Assembly (NCBI RefSeq): GCF_016900895.1
Contig: NZ_JAFEUN010000035.1
Location: 1 to 38,428, forward strand
Reading direction: 5' to 3'
DNA: 38,428 bases
DNA from: Parashewanella hymeniacidonis
Lineage (GTDB): Bacteria > Pseudomonadota > Gammaproteobacteria > Enterobacterales > Shewanellaceae
Shown: piece by piece, positions 15,998 to 24,024 of the stretch
Layout of the letters: every line of letters begins with the position of its first letter
How positions within the stretch are numbered: position 1 is the stretch's first letter
Translations under genes and position numbers: made by a program
The notes under the pieces: generated by a model
Seen by the model: only the letters and a program-made list of their open reading frames with translations
Databases searched by the model: none
What the model was told of the DNA's origin: nothing

Positions 15998-16597
15998 ATG
16001 TCTAAAATTGTGCTTGCAAGTGGAAACAAAGGTAAACTGGCTGAGTTTAGTCAGCTGTTTTCAGAGTTTGGAATTGAAGTTTTACCTCAAAGTGAATTCA
16101 ACGTTCCAGATGTGCCAGAGACGGGAACCACATTTGTTGAAAACGCCATCATTAAAGCAAGACATGCTGCAGAGATTACTGGACATCCAACCATTTCAGA
16201 TGATTCCGGTATCGAAGTCGACTTTCTCGATGGTCAGCCTGGTATTTATTCTGCAAGGTACTCTGGAGAAGGCGCAACTGCTGAGTCAAATAATAAAAAG
16301 CTGATAGAAGCGCTTGCGAACACAGTAAATAGAACCGCTCGATTTCAGTGTGTATTGGTTTACATGCGACACGCTAAAGATCCGACTCCAATAATTGCCC
16401 AAGCTTCTTGGGAAGGGGAAATTGCGACCCAAAAGCAGGGTGAGCATGGACATGGATACGATCCGTTATTTATTCCTTTAGGGATGAATGATACAGCAGC
16501 AGAAATGACAGCTGATGAAAAGAATGCAGTTAGCCACCGCGGTAAGGCTTTAGTGAAACTTGTCAGCTCACTTAAAGAGCAAAGGATCATTAAGTAA
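15998..16597 (+). CDS. rdgB: dITP/XTP pyrophosphatase RdgB
   Basis: RdgB hydrolyses non-canonical purine nucleoside triphosphates (ITP, XTP) to monophosphates and so keeps them out of DNA. The start at 15998 (MSKIVLASGNKGKLAEFSQL) aligns with the family, giving 199 residues; GGGAG lies upstream. PTISDDSGIEVDFLDGQPGIYSARY, GEGATAESNN, and GHGYDPLFIPLGMNDTAAEM are the signatures. hemW starts 3 bp after the stop. Confidence 0.96.
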   Translation: MSKIVLASGNKGKLAEFSQLFSEFGIEVLPQSEFNVPDVPETGTTFVENAIIKARHAAEITGHPTISDDSGIEVDFLDGQPGIYSARYSGEGATAESNNKKLIEALANTVNRTARFQCVLVYMRHAKDPTPIIAQASWEGEIATQKQGEHGHGYDPLFIPLGMNDTAAEMTADEKNAVSHRGKALVKLVSSLKEQRIIK

Positions 16598-16600
16598 CTT

Positions 16601-17740
16601 ATGCTAAAGCTACCACCTTTAAGTTTATATATTCACATTCCATGGTGTGTTGAAAAGTGTCCCTATTGTGATTTTAATTCTCATGGACAAAAAGGGCCCT
16701 TACCTGAAGCAGATTATGTTGAAGCGCTTTTAAAAGACTTACAACAAGATTTAAAGTACGTTCAAAACAGGAAACTCTACAGCATCTTTATTGGTGGCGG
16801 TACACCGTCGTTGTTTTCTGGTGGCGCAATAAAATCACTGCTGAATGGTGTTGAATCACTTATTCCGTTTGAATCAGACATAGAAATCACAATGGAGGCG
16901 AACCCAGGCACATTGGAGCATGATAGTTTTAAAGCATATCAACAAGCTGGGGTTAACCGTCTTTCTATTGGTATTCAAAGTTTCTCAAAGCAAAAATTAA
17001 ACTTGCTTGGCCGAATCCATAATGATGATGAAGCAGAATTTGCTGCTAGAAATGCTCGTGAGGCTGATTACCACAGCTTTAACTTAGATTTGATGCACGG
17101 CTTGCCCAATCAAAGTTTTGATGAAGCGATGTTCGATATCGAGAAAGCTGCAAGCTTACGTCCTCCACATTTATCTTGGTATCAGCTCACTATCGAGCAA
17201 AATACGTTATTTCATTCGAAACCACCACAGTTACCTAATGATGACGCATTGTGGAAAATATACGAGCAAGGGCAGAAGAAGCTCGCTGAGTTAGGTTATG
17301 AGCAATATGAAATTTCAGCTTATGCGCAACCGGGTTTTCAATGTAGACATAATTTGAATTATTGGCAGTTTGGTGATTACTTAGGTATTGGCTGTGGTGC
17401 TCATGGAAAAATTACCATGACAGCTGAAAATAGATTGCTGCGCACAGTAAAAATTAAGCATCCTAAAGGTTATTTAGCGGCTGAAAACTTCACTTCAGAT
17501 ACCACTGAAATTGAACCTGATGAGCTCGCCGTAGAGTACTTAATGAATCGATTTAGATTAATCTCACCGATCCCTAAGATTGAATTTGAAGAGCGAACAG
17601 GGTTATCTCATACCGTCTTAGCAGAGGGGATGAAAAAAGGAATATCAAAAGCACTCATAGTTGAAGATCAAGATCATTGGACGTTAACGCCAAAGGGGCA
17701 AATGTTTGTAAATGAATTGCTTGGTCAGTTTCTAGAATAG
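16601..17740 (+). CDS. hemW: Haem chaperone HemW (radical SAM, HemN-like)
   Basis: HemW binds haem and delivers it to respiratory proteins, and it was formerly annotated as a coproporphyrinogen oxidase. The radical SAM motif C16-x3-C20-x2-C23 (IPWCVEKCPYCDF) lacks the extra cysteine of true HemN, which marks the HemW branch. FIGGGTPSLFS, MEANPGTLE, NRLSIGIQSF and GIGCGAHGKI follow, and the C-terminal HemN_C domain ends at residue 379. It is coupled to rdgB (3-bp gap), the usual arrangement. Confidence 0.95.
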   Translation: MLKLPPLSLYIHIPWCVEKCPYCDFNSHGQKGPLPEADYVEALLKDLQQDLKYVQNRKLYSIFIGGGTPSLFSGGAIKSLLNGVESLIPFESDIEITMEANPGTLEHDSFKAYQQAGVNRLSIGIQSFSKQKLNLLGRIHNDDEAEFAARNAREADYHSFNLDLMHGLPNQSFDEAMFDIEKAASLRPPHLSWYQLTIEQNTLFHSKPPQLPNDDALWKIYEQGQKKLAELGYEQYEISAYAQPGFQCRHNLNYWQFGDYLGIGCGAHGKITMTAENRLLRTVKIKHPKGYLAAENFTSDTTEIEPDELAVEYLMNRFRLISPIPKIEFEERTGLSHTVLAEGMKKGISKALIVEDQDHWTLTPKGQMFVNELLGQFLE

Positions 17741-17806
17741 AATTTTTATTTTAACAATCAGTTAGCTATACTAAACCCATAAAAGGATTTATGGGTGTAA
17801 GTCAGG

Positions 17807-19648
17807 ATGACAATACCACAGTTTGATGTACTTTTTGTTGGTGCAGGTGTCGCTTCAATGGCAACGGCAATCCGATTACTGCAATTCACTAACAAACCTC
17901 TATCAATTGCAATCGTAGAAAAAGACCTATCACTTCGATACGGTGGGTTAGCCTATGCCGCTAAAGGTAACAGCTGGACTCACATCTTTAATATTCAAGC
18001 AGGAAGAATGTCAATCTTTAGAGAAGACGTTGAAGACTTCCTTATTTGGACGAACAAAGAAGCCGATAGAAGTCATTGGCCACAGAAATGGAAAAATATG
18101 ATTTTTCATGTCAGTGGTCCAGCACCCAGAAGAATATATGCTGATTATATAAAAGATCGCTTCCAGCATGCGTTATCTGAATCGATAAGTGGCTGTAGTG
18201 TATCGATGTACAGTGCAGAAGTGACTAAAATAGAGAGAAAAGAAGAGCACTTTGAAGTCGAGCTGAATTCCAGCCAGCTTGATGGGAATACGCCAAATAA
18301 AGTGTTTACGAAGCGGGCGATCGTGGGTACAGGTAATTTGTTATCACACTTTCCTTTCACGAAAGAAATCGAAGGTCACCCTAGATTTATTCGTCGACAG
18401 TACATGCCAGAAGGGTTTGATGCAATTAAGCAAATTCCTCAAAATGCTGAGGTAGCCATCATTGGCTCAAGCTTATCTGCGTATGATTCAATAATTTCAT
18501 TACGAGAAGACTTGGGGCACAAAGGCAAAATCACGCTGTTCTCTCGAACAGGGTTAACGCCACTTAAATACCCTGAAAATCATCTTCATCAAGTCATTGA
18601 CGTTAGGAAACCTCCCTTTATTGATGAACCATATCAAGGAAGAGAACAACTCGTTAAAGACATCATTAAAGAGTGGCAGTACCTAAACAATACGATAAGA
18701 CAACAAGCGCCTAATATTCAAGTAAGCATTATTCCTGAAAGAATCACTAAAGCTTGGGAAGCCTATTTTGCAGAACTAGTGAATAAAGTACCCGCAAAGG
18801 ACACAGAGTATTTATTGAATAAATATAATTCAGTGATTGCAACGATGAGAGTTGCTGCTATGCCGTTGGCGACCAATTTTGTAGAGCCACTTGAAAAACA
18901 CAATATTGAATTAATAGAAGCTGAAATCCTTACAACAAAACCTAAAGGCAACGAAAATATTGAAATCACCTATTTAAATAAAAGCCTAAATAAACAACAG
19001 ACGGTTTGTTTTGGCGCTGTAATTTCAAACTTAAATCGTGAAATCAATTATCAACATATCGAGCAACCGCTTTGGCGTAATCTCATTGACGTTCAAGGAT
19101 ATGCAACCCCACATAAGCAAACAAATCGCGGAATTGAAGTGTCGGAGTTTGGTGAGTTCATCAATAACGATAACCAAATTACCAAAGACTTATATGCAGT
19201 CGGTATTCCTAGAGAAGGGGATGAGATAGCTCGAAATGGAAGGCAAGGCGCTTTTGCTTATAATGTTGCGACAATCAAAAATCATTCAATCTCAGTTGCC
19301 ATTAAAGTGTTAGCTGACATCAATAAGTTGGATCTTGAGCTTGATTATTCGCTGTCCCAAGAGCAGTTATTATTATTAGAGCAAGCAGTAGGTGTAAGGG
19401 TTCACTGGCTTTCGTCAAGAAAGAGAGAAGAAAAGCGAAACGTTTTACCGACGGCACTCGAAACTGTTGAGTTCTTAGCTGAAGCTCTGAAAGAAGATAG
19501 TTTACCGTTGAATGACGCAAGGAATTTGGCTTTAACCTTAGTTGAAAAGTTAGCGCTTCAAAAAATGACCGATGTTTCAGTGACACCCAAGCAATTAAGA
19601 GAAAACCTTGGTTTGAATAAGAGAAGAACTAGAAAGAAAGCATCCTGA
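17807..19648 (+). CDS. FAD/NAD(P)-binding oxidoreductase, orphan (613 residues)
   Basis: The N terminus FDVLFVGAGVASMATAIRLL is an FAD-binding Rossmann motif. NWTHIFNIQAGRMSIF-like and GPAPRRIYADYIKDRF segments follow. A second dinucleotide fold begins near residue 216 (AEVAIIGSSLSAYDSIISL), and LYAVGIPREGDEIARNGRQG lies at the C-terminal end of the FAD domain. The layout fits NAD_binding_9-type flavoproteins, distantly related to N-hydroxylating monooxygenases. The last 70 or so residues are a charged helical tail (RKREEKRN to NKRRTRKKAS). There is no signal peptide. No biosynthetic neighbours indicate the substrate. It lies between hemW and mobile debris and is probably an acquired or retained orphan. 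Confidence 0.72.
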   Translation: MTIPQFDVLFVGAGVASMATAIRLLQFTNKPLSIAIVEKDLSLRYGGLAYAAKGNSWTHIFNIQAGRMSIFREDVEDFLIWTNKEADRSHWPQKWKNMIFHVSGPAPRRIYADYIKDRFQHALSESISGCSVSMYSAEVTKIERKEEHFEVELNSSQLDGNTPNKVFTKRAIVGTGNLLSHFPFTKEIEGHPRFIRRQYMPEGFDAIKQIPQNAEVAIIGSSLSAYDSIISLREDLGHKGKITLFSRTGLTPLKYPENHLHQVIDVRKPPFIDEPYQGREQLVKDIIKEWQYLNNTIRQQAPNIQVSIIPERITKAWEAYFAELVNKVPAKDTEYLLNKYNSVIATMRVAAMPLATNFVEPLEKHNIELIEAEILTTKPKGNENIEITYLNKSLNKQQTVCFGAVISNLNREINYQHIEQPLWRNLIDVQGYATPHKQTNRGIEVSEFGEFINNDNQITKDLYAVGIPREGDEIARNGRQGAFAYNVATIKNHSISVAIKVLADINKLDLELDYSLSQEQLLLLEQAVGVRVHWLSSRKREEKRNVLPTALETVEFLAEALKEDSLPLNDARNLALTLVEKLALQKMTDVSVTPKQLRENLGLNKRRTRKKAS

Positions 19649-19797
19649 TATTAATCGTTTTGCTTCATCAGAAATGGGGGAACGCGACGAAGAGGGGGCG
19701 ATGCACAGTATTCCTTTCGAAGCGATATTCAATGCAGTGTTTGTTTTTTATGTGGTTATGGCATTGACGTAGGATCACAGTGTTATCAAAATAAAAA
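19649..19797. other. Gene-free stretch after the flavoprotein
   Basis: I see no coding signal here. A G-rich run (GGGGGAACGCGACGAAGAGG, from about 19674) has no match elsewhere in the window that I could find. Confidence 0.4.
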
Positions 19798-19820
19798 AGC
19801 GAACCAAACTGGTTCGCTTT
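19798..19820 (-). terminator. Strong terminator hairpin, T-run on the minus strand
   Basis: AAGCGAACCA and TGGTTCGCTT pair perfectly around AAC. Read leftward it is followed by TTTTTTATTTT, so it best serves leftward transcription, although no intact leftward gene remains upstream. On the plus strand only TTTAATCG follows, so it may act weakly for the flavoprotein gene. Confidence 0.7.
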
Positions 19821-19978
19821 AATCGTTTGCAACAAACTTAATTACAGTAATTGATGAGGGTGTGTAATTAAGTTGTTTAGCTAAACTAATTACCTTGAAA
19901 TTGATTGGTGTTGAGAGCTAGTGCTTGCAAGTAAATCTGCTTGGCACTCTCTTCGCCAGTAAGTACTGTTGCTGGATA
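19820..19978 (-). pseudogene. Possible 3' end of a lost leftward gene
   Basis: A 52-codon open stretch without an ATG (VLTGEESAKQIYLQALALNT, then NFKVISLAKQLNYTPSSI) ends at a TAA that overlaps the terminator hairpin. This is where a real gene end would lie. The sequence has a plausible protein composition, but I do not recognise it. An in-frame TAA precedes it at 19979-19981. It may instead be chance. Confidence 0.25.
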
Positions 19979-19983
19979 TTAAA

Positions 19984-20022
19984 GTTTGAAGCTCATTTCT
20001 GGACATAAATGAGTTTCAAAAC
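19984..20022. repeat. 15-bp imperfect hairpin
   Basis: GTTTGAAGCTCATTT and AAATGAGTTTCAAAAC pair with one wobble or mismatch and a one-base bulge around CTGGACAT. It lies just beyond the RAYT transposase relic. RAYT enzymes mobilise or bind palindromic REP sequences, so a REP-like end is possible. Only one copy is visible here. Confidence 0.35.
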
Positions 20023-20055
20023 ACAAAAGTTAGATAATTGTTTGCATTAGAATAT

Positions 20056-20519
20056 CTAAGGCAAACACCAAGTTGCCTTATCCCCGAACCAGCGCTGTGC
20101 ATTGGCCGCACCTTGCCGTCGAGAACGCTCCATTGATTCGCAGTAAGAGGTTAGATATTGAAGATTTCCAGCAGCACCCTTGAACAGTTTGCCAAACTCG
20201 TTGCACAGCCGAAGCCAATTTTCGGTCGTCAGATTGAGCCGCTCATTATCCAACTCTTTAGGCTGCTCACCCCTCAATGCAGCTTTAATAGGGCGTTGAA
20301 TGCTGATGAAATCCGACTGCTCTGGTGTGGTGGCCATGTTTACTCGAACGGAGTTTTAATCCACATAAGCCATACAAGCCAATAACGCGGCATCGTCTAA
20401 TAAGGCTTGAGACTTAAAGCGACCTTCCCAAAATCGACCTTTACAACTATCTTCTTTGTTAGCCATACGAGCAATAGGCTCATTTAACGCTCGCATAAAC
20501 CAACTGATGTCAGACAGAC
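20056..20519 (-). pseudogene. REP-associated tyrosine transposase (RAYT, Y1 family) relic
   Basis: The minus strand reads [40 protein letters not shown] and ACMAYVD, then a TAA where the family has Leu of VDLN, then in the same frame MATTPEQSDFISIQRPIKAA. These are unmistakable RAYT segments. The N terminus is missing because the IS66 element begins at 20520. An internal segment also appears deleted between GEQPKEL and ERLNLTTENWLRL. The gene is dead from three independent lesions. Confidence 0.82.
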
Positions 20520-20602
20520 GTAAGCGTGCGGTAAACTGCGTCTTCTCAGAGTAAAAGCATCCCCTTAAAATCTTTGCCACTTTTCAATCATTGAGATGTG
20601 GC

Positions 20603-20905
20603 ATGACAAATCGAAGAACACCAGAGCAATGGCAAGCGCTGATAAAGCAGCAAGGCGAAAGTGAATTAACCGTCACGGCTTTTTGCCGTAAACACAAATT
20701 GGCCATCAGTTGTTTTTATACTCACAAAGCAAAGCTCAAGCAGTCGTCTAGTTTTGCTCAAGCCGTTGTGACTGCTGAACCTGCTAAACCCATTGTAGTT
20801 CAATCGTCAGTTATCAAACTCGAAACCAAGGTTGGTGATGTCATTTTTCCTGCTTCTATCTCACCTAAAATCATCATCGCTGTCATTCGAGGGTTGCAAT
20901 CATGA
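20603..20905 (+). CDS. tnpA: IS66 TnpA (Orf1)
   Basis: The 100-residue product from ATG 20603 (MTNRRTPEQWQALIKQQGES) has the helix-turn-helix of IS66 Orf1 (LTVTAFCRKHKLAISCFYTHKAKL), which probably binds the element ends. The last codons overlap the tnpB start (ATGA at 20902-20905). Confidence 0.9.
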   Translation: MTNRRTPEQWQALIKQQGESELTVTAFCRKHKLAISCFYTHKAKLKQSSSFAQAVVTAEPAKPIVVQSSVIKLETKVGDVIFPASISPKIIIAVIRGLQS

Positions 20906-21249
20906 TCATGTTTCAAGCGCCGCCCAAAGTGTACCTCCACCGTGATTTCATAGACTTTCGTAAGTCGATAAACGGTCTGAGCATCATCGTTGAGCAACAA
21001 ATGGAACTTCCTTCCACCGATGGCAGTGTATTTGTGTTTTGCAATAAGGGCCGAGACAAGCTCAAAATTTTGTACTGGGATAACACAGGGTTTGCACTTT
21101 GGTACAAACGCCTTGAGCGAGACAAGTTTAAATGGCCGCAAAAAATCGAGTCTGAGCAACTGGTGTTGTCAGAGCAACAACTGCAATGGTTACTGTCTGG
21201 CTTTGATGTGCTTGGACACCAAGCTGTTCATATTGAATGTTACAGTTGA
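20902..21249 (+). CDS. tnpB: IS66 TnpB (Orf2)
   Basis: A 115-residue accessory protein essential for IS66 transposition. VYLHRDFIDFRKSINGLSII, VFVFCNKGRDKLKILYWDNT, GFALWYKRLERDKFKWP and LSEQQLQWLLSGFD are the family signature in order. It appears intact, and translation is coupled to tnpA by a 4-bp overlap. Confidence 0.95.
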   Translation: MIMFQAPPKVYLHRDFIDFRKSINGLSIIVEQQMELPSTDGSVFVFCNKGRDKLKILYWDNTGFALWYKRLERDKFKWPQKIESEQLVLSEQQLQWLLSGFDVLGHQAVHIECYS

Positions 21250-21332
21250 TTGATCGCCTGAGTGAATGATAATTCCATAAATCAGATCAGTGATAGCGCC
21301 TATTTTATCGACGTATTTGATAAAATGGTGAC

Positions 21333-22851
21333 ATGAAAACACGAGTTCAAACGTTACCTACTGACATCGCTTTACTTCAGCAATTATTGCTGGAGCAACA
21401 GGCGTTGCTTGAAGCTAAAGATACTGAACTTGAAGCTAAAGACGGTAAAATTGCCAAGCTGCTCGAATCTTACCAATGTCTGTTAGAGCAATTTCGACTG
21501 GCTCAGAAAAAGCAGTTTGGACGCAGCAGTGAAACTCACCCTGATCAAGGCGAGTTGTTCAATGAGGCAGAAGCATTAGCTGATAAACCAGATGAAGATA
21601 ACTCAGATGACAGTGAAACTGATCCATCAACAAACTCTGGTAAAAAAAGACAACCTAAGCGTCAGCCGCTGCCGAAAGACTTGCCTCGTAAGCAAAAAAT
21701 TCATGATATCGATGAAGATGAAAAGCAGTGTGAGTGCTGTGGTTATCAACTGACGCAAATGGGGCAAGATATCAGCGAAAAGCTTGAGTTTATCCCAGCA
21801 ATCGTCAGAGTTATTGAACATGTCCGTTTGAAGTACAGCTGCCAGCACTGCGAAAAACAAGGCACGCAAAGCAATATAAAGCAAGCGCCAGTACCAAGCA
21901 GCCCAATCCCTAAAGGGTATGCGACCCCAAGTTTACTCAGCCAAATCATCACTAGTAAATATCAATATGCACTGCCACTGTATCGACAAGAAACCATGTT
22001 CAAACAACATGGTATCGAAATCAGTCGTCGAACTATGTCGGACTGGTTGATGAAATGCGGTGCTTTGTTCAAACCGCTGTATAAACGGCTGCATGAAATA
22101 TTATTATCGCAACCCGTGTTACAAGCGGATGAAACCACATTAAAAGTCATCAATGATGACCGTTATAAATCGTATATTTGGGTGTACTGCTCAGGTATAG
22201 ATACGCCTGTTGAATCAAAAAATGATGGCGACCCATTATTAAGAAACATCGTGCTGTTTGATTATCAAAATGGTAGTCGCTCAGGCAGCTGTGCCAGTCG
22301 CTATTTACAAAGCTTTACTGGCTATCTGCAAACAGATGGTTATTCAGCTTACCAACAAGTTAATGCTAAGCATGTTGGCTGTTGGGCGCATGCGAGAAGA
22401 AAATTTGTTGATGCGCAAACTGCACAAGGTAAAGCTAAATCTGGAAAAGTGAATATTGCCTTGAGCTACATCCAAAAACTGTATGGAATAGAAAAATCGA
22501 TAGCTGCGTTGCCAGCAAATGAAAAGCAGCAACTAAGGCAGCTGAAAGCTAAGCCAATACTGGCAGAGTTTAAAGCCTGGCTAGATAAGTCAGCACTGCA
22601 AGTATCAAAGAAGGGCAAGCTTGGCAGAGCGAGCAGTAAAACCCTTCGTCATTGGCCGCAAAAACTGGCTGTTTAATGTTAATCATAATGGTGCTGAAAC
22701 CAGCGCAATGCTTTACAGCATAATAGAAACGGCAAAAGCTAATGGACTTGTGCCATTTGATTACATCAACCACTGCTTAGAGCAATTGGCAAAATCACCA
22801 CAAGATCTTGAACCACTGTTGCCTTGGAATGTAGACCTTAATAAAAGCTAG
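21333..22851 (+). pseudogene. tnpC: IS66 transposase TnpC, internal deletion and frameshift
   Basis: The first frame (to 22676) carries the coiled-coil start, the zinc finger-like CECCGYQL and CQHC, and two catalytic Asp (VLQADETTLKV near residue 265; LQTDGYSAYQ near 333). After SKKGKLGRA near 22628 the frame should continue about 27 residues to DNNRAERAVKPF. Instead AERAVKPFVIGRKNWLF and the normal C terminus (LPWNVDLNKS) appear in another frame to 22851. A deletion of roughly 80 bp thus separates the third catalytic residue (Glu of AERA) from the first two. The enzyme cannot be active unless supplied by another copy. Confidence 0.88.
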
Positions 22852-22873
22852 ATGTACTTCGGCACACGCTTAC

Positions 22874-23018
22874 TGAGCTTGCAATCAATGGCAAGATTAA
22901 ACAATGCTAAGTGCATTACATTATTTTCAAGCTCTAAACCTGAACGGATACGCCAAATTTCTTCAAGTTTGAATAGCTTTTTAACCCCCGTTGGTTTTCC
23001 TTTTTTCACATCAATCAT
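22874..23018 (-). pseudogene. Tyrosine recombinase (integrase) N-terminal fragment
   Basis: From ATG 23018 (with GAGG seven bases upstream) the minus strand encodes MIDVKKGKPTGVKKLFKLEE, then IWRIRSGLELENNVMHLALF and NLAIDCKL, where it meets the IS66 right end. IWxIRxxLxLxxxxxxLALFNLAIDxKL is the N-terminal pattern of a family of about 200-residue mobile tyrosine recombinases. The catalytic domain is missing. It would have continued where the IS66 copy now lies, but the far flank of IS66 holds a different gene. Confidence 0.72.
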
Positions 23019-23048
23019 GACAACCTCATATATTCTGTATGGTTGTCA
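23018..23048. promoter_or_regulatory. Inverted repeat at the promoter of the recombinase fragment
   Basis: TGACAACC (23018-23025) and GGTTGTCA (23041-23048) flank ATATATTCTG-type sequence that contains a plausible minus-strand -10. This is an operator-like dyad directly over the start of the recombinase fragment. Confidence 0.45.
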
Positions 23049-23269
23049 TTGAGTGTAGTGTTGCGATAAATTAGGCACATTAACATTGAGCGGATGTCAC
23101 TCAGCTCACTAAAAGAACGATATTCGCATTAGTAAATCTAACTTAAATTGTGGTTTGCGGTGAATTTATACATTTATTACTCTAAATGATTTTGGGGCAA
23201 AACCTTGCCAGAAAAATTCAAATGACCTAGCGGGCTACAACTTTTCCCGTCGAAGCTGTTGAAGATATT

Positions 23270-23362
23270 ATTGAATATAAAATGACGTGGGCGAGACAGG
23301 ACGTCGAGCCAAGCTCTGGGGTACATGGATGTACCATCAGAGCTGTTAGTCATTTATTCAAT
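23270..23362. repeat. Nested palindromic element, 93 nt
   Basis: The outer arms ATTGAATA...AATGAC (23270-23286, with a 3-nt bulge) pair with GTCATTTATTCAAT (23349-23362). Inside, AGCTCTG (23312-23318) pairs with CAGAGCT (23338-23344), and within that GGTACAT (23320-23326) pairs with ATGTACC (23329-23335). I associate GGTACATGGATGTACC-type hairpins with dispersed repeats in Shewanella-like genomes, from memory only. Confidence 0.6.
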
Positions 23363-23407
23363 CATATCTGAAATGCTTAGGCTTCGTTTGGGCGGCTCTG
23401 GGGATTC

Positions 23408-23487
23408 AAAAGGGGAAACAGCTGGAGGCTTCCCCTTTTGGCGGTGTGGAGTGCAACTCCACGACTTTGTAAACTTCGCAGAAGTTT
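23408..23487. repeat. Three consecutive perfect hairpins
   Basis: AAAAGGGGAA / TTCCCCTTTT (23408-23417, 23430-23439), GTGGAGT / ACTCCAC (23446-23452, 23456-23462) and AAACTT / AAGTTT (23471-23476, 23482-23487). No open reading frame covers them. They could be part of a repeat element or an RNA. Confidence 0.55.
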
Positions 23488-23900
23488 TGCTGTTTGAACG
23501 TTAAAAGTGATGCTTCACATCCATGGGGCAAGGCGCTGGACACCCGCCTTCGCGAGTGTGACGGTAACTTTCTAAATTAGAGTTTATAGATTTGTAAAGA
23601 TTTGAGGCATTTCCGAGTTAGCAGAAGTAGTCTGTAATATTTGAACAACCTTATAATCACTTAATGTAAGTCTATGATTATCTGTGTAATATCACTTAAG
23701 CAATTATGTTTTTAAGCTGCTAAACCTGAGCGGTATCTAAAATGGCTTAGGGATACATATACTGAACTGTAAGTTATTCATGAGTTGATAATATTAGATT
23801 TTGCGAAAATATCTTGACCGAAGCTTTCTAAAAGATAACTTTTCGAACTCAGGAGACAACAACATAAGATTTATATTTCTCTCAGAGAGATTTGATAAAT

Positions 23901-23935
23901 AAAAGCAGATCTTTGTAGATCTGCTTTTATTTTTA
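23901..23935. terminator. Bidirectional terminator downstream of gcvP
   Basis: AAAAGCAGATCT and AGATCTGCTTTT pair perfectly (23901-23912, 23917-23928) around TTGT, with ATTTTT to the right and a T-rich run on the minus strand. It lies 97 bp past the gcvP stop and can also end any rightward transcript from the repeat region. Confidence 0.8.
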
Positions 23936-24024
23936 CAGCTTTTTTATTGGCTAACTTAATTAAGATAATCAACTAAATTAAATCGTTAACCAACTTAATT
24001 GCATATATTCAACTGAGTCGTTGC

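Larger units (their letters stand above)
20520..22873 (+). mobile_element. IS66-family insertion sequence, 2354 bp, inactivated
   Basis: The left end GTAAGCGTGCGGTAAACTGC (20520) and the right end, GTAAGCGTGTGCCGAAGTAC when read inward from 22873, share the family-typical GTAAGCG start and further scattered matches. The element holds tnpA, tnpB and a broken tnpC in the usual order. IS66 makes 8-bp target duplications, but the flanks AGACAGAC and TGAGCTTG differ, and the genes on each side are unrelated. One side has therefore been lost or exchanged. Confidence 0.9.
23049..23900. other. Long gene-free stretch with structured repeats
   Basis: No convincing reading frame in either direction. 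It contains a 93-nt nested palindrome (23270-23362), three consecutive short hairpins (23408-23487) and AT-rich sequence up to the terminator at 23901. The GC content of 23280-23560 is visibly higher than its surroundings. Confidence 0.6.

Noticed and set aside
22852-23052. A 66-residue plus-strand frame after IS66
   Set aside because: The minus strand of the same segment encodes a recognisable integrase N terminus, and the plus frame begins inside the IS end.
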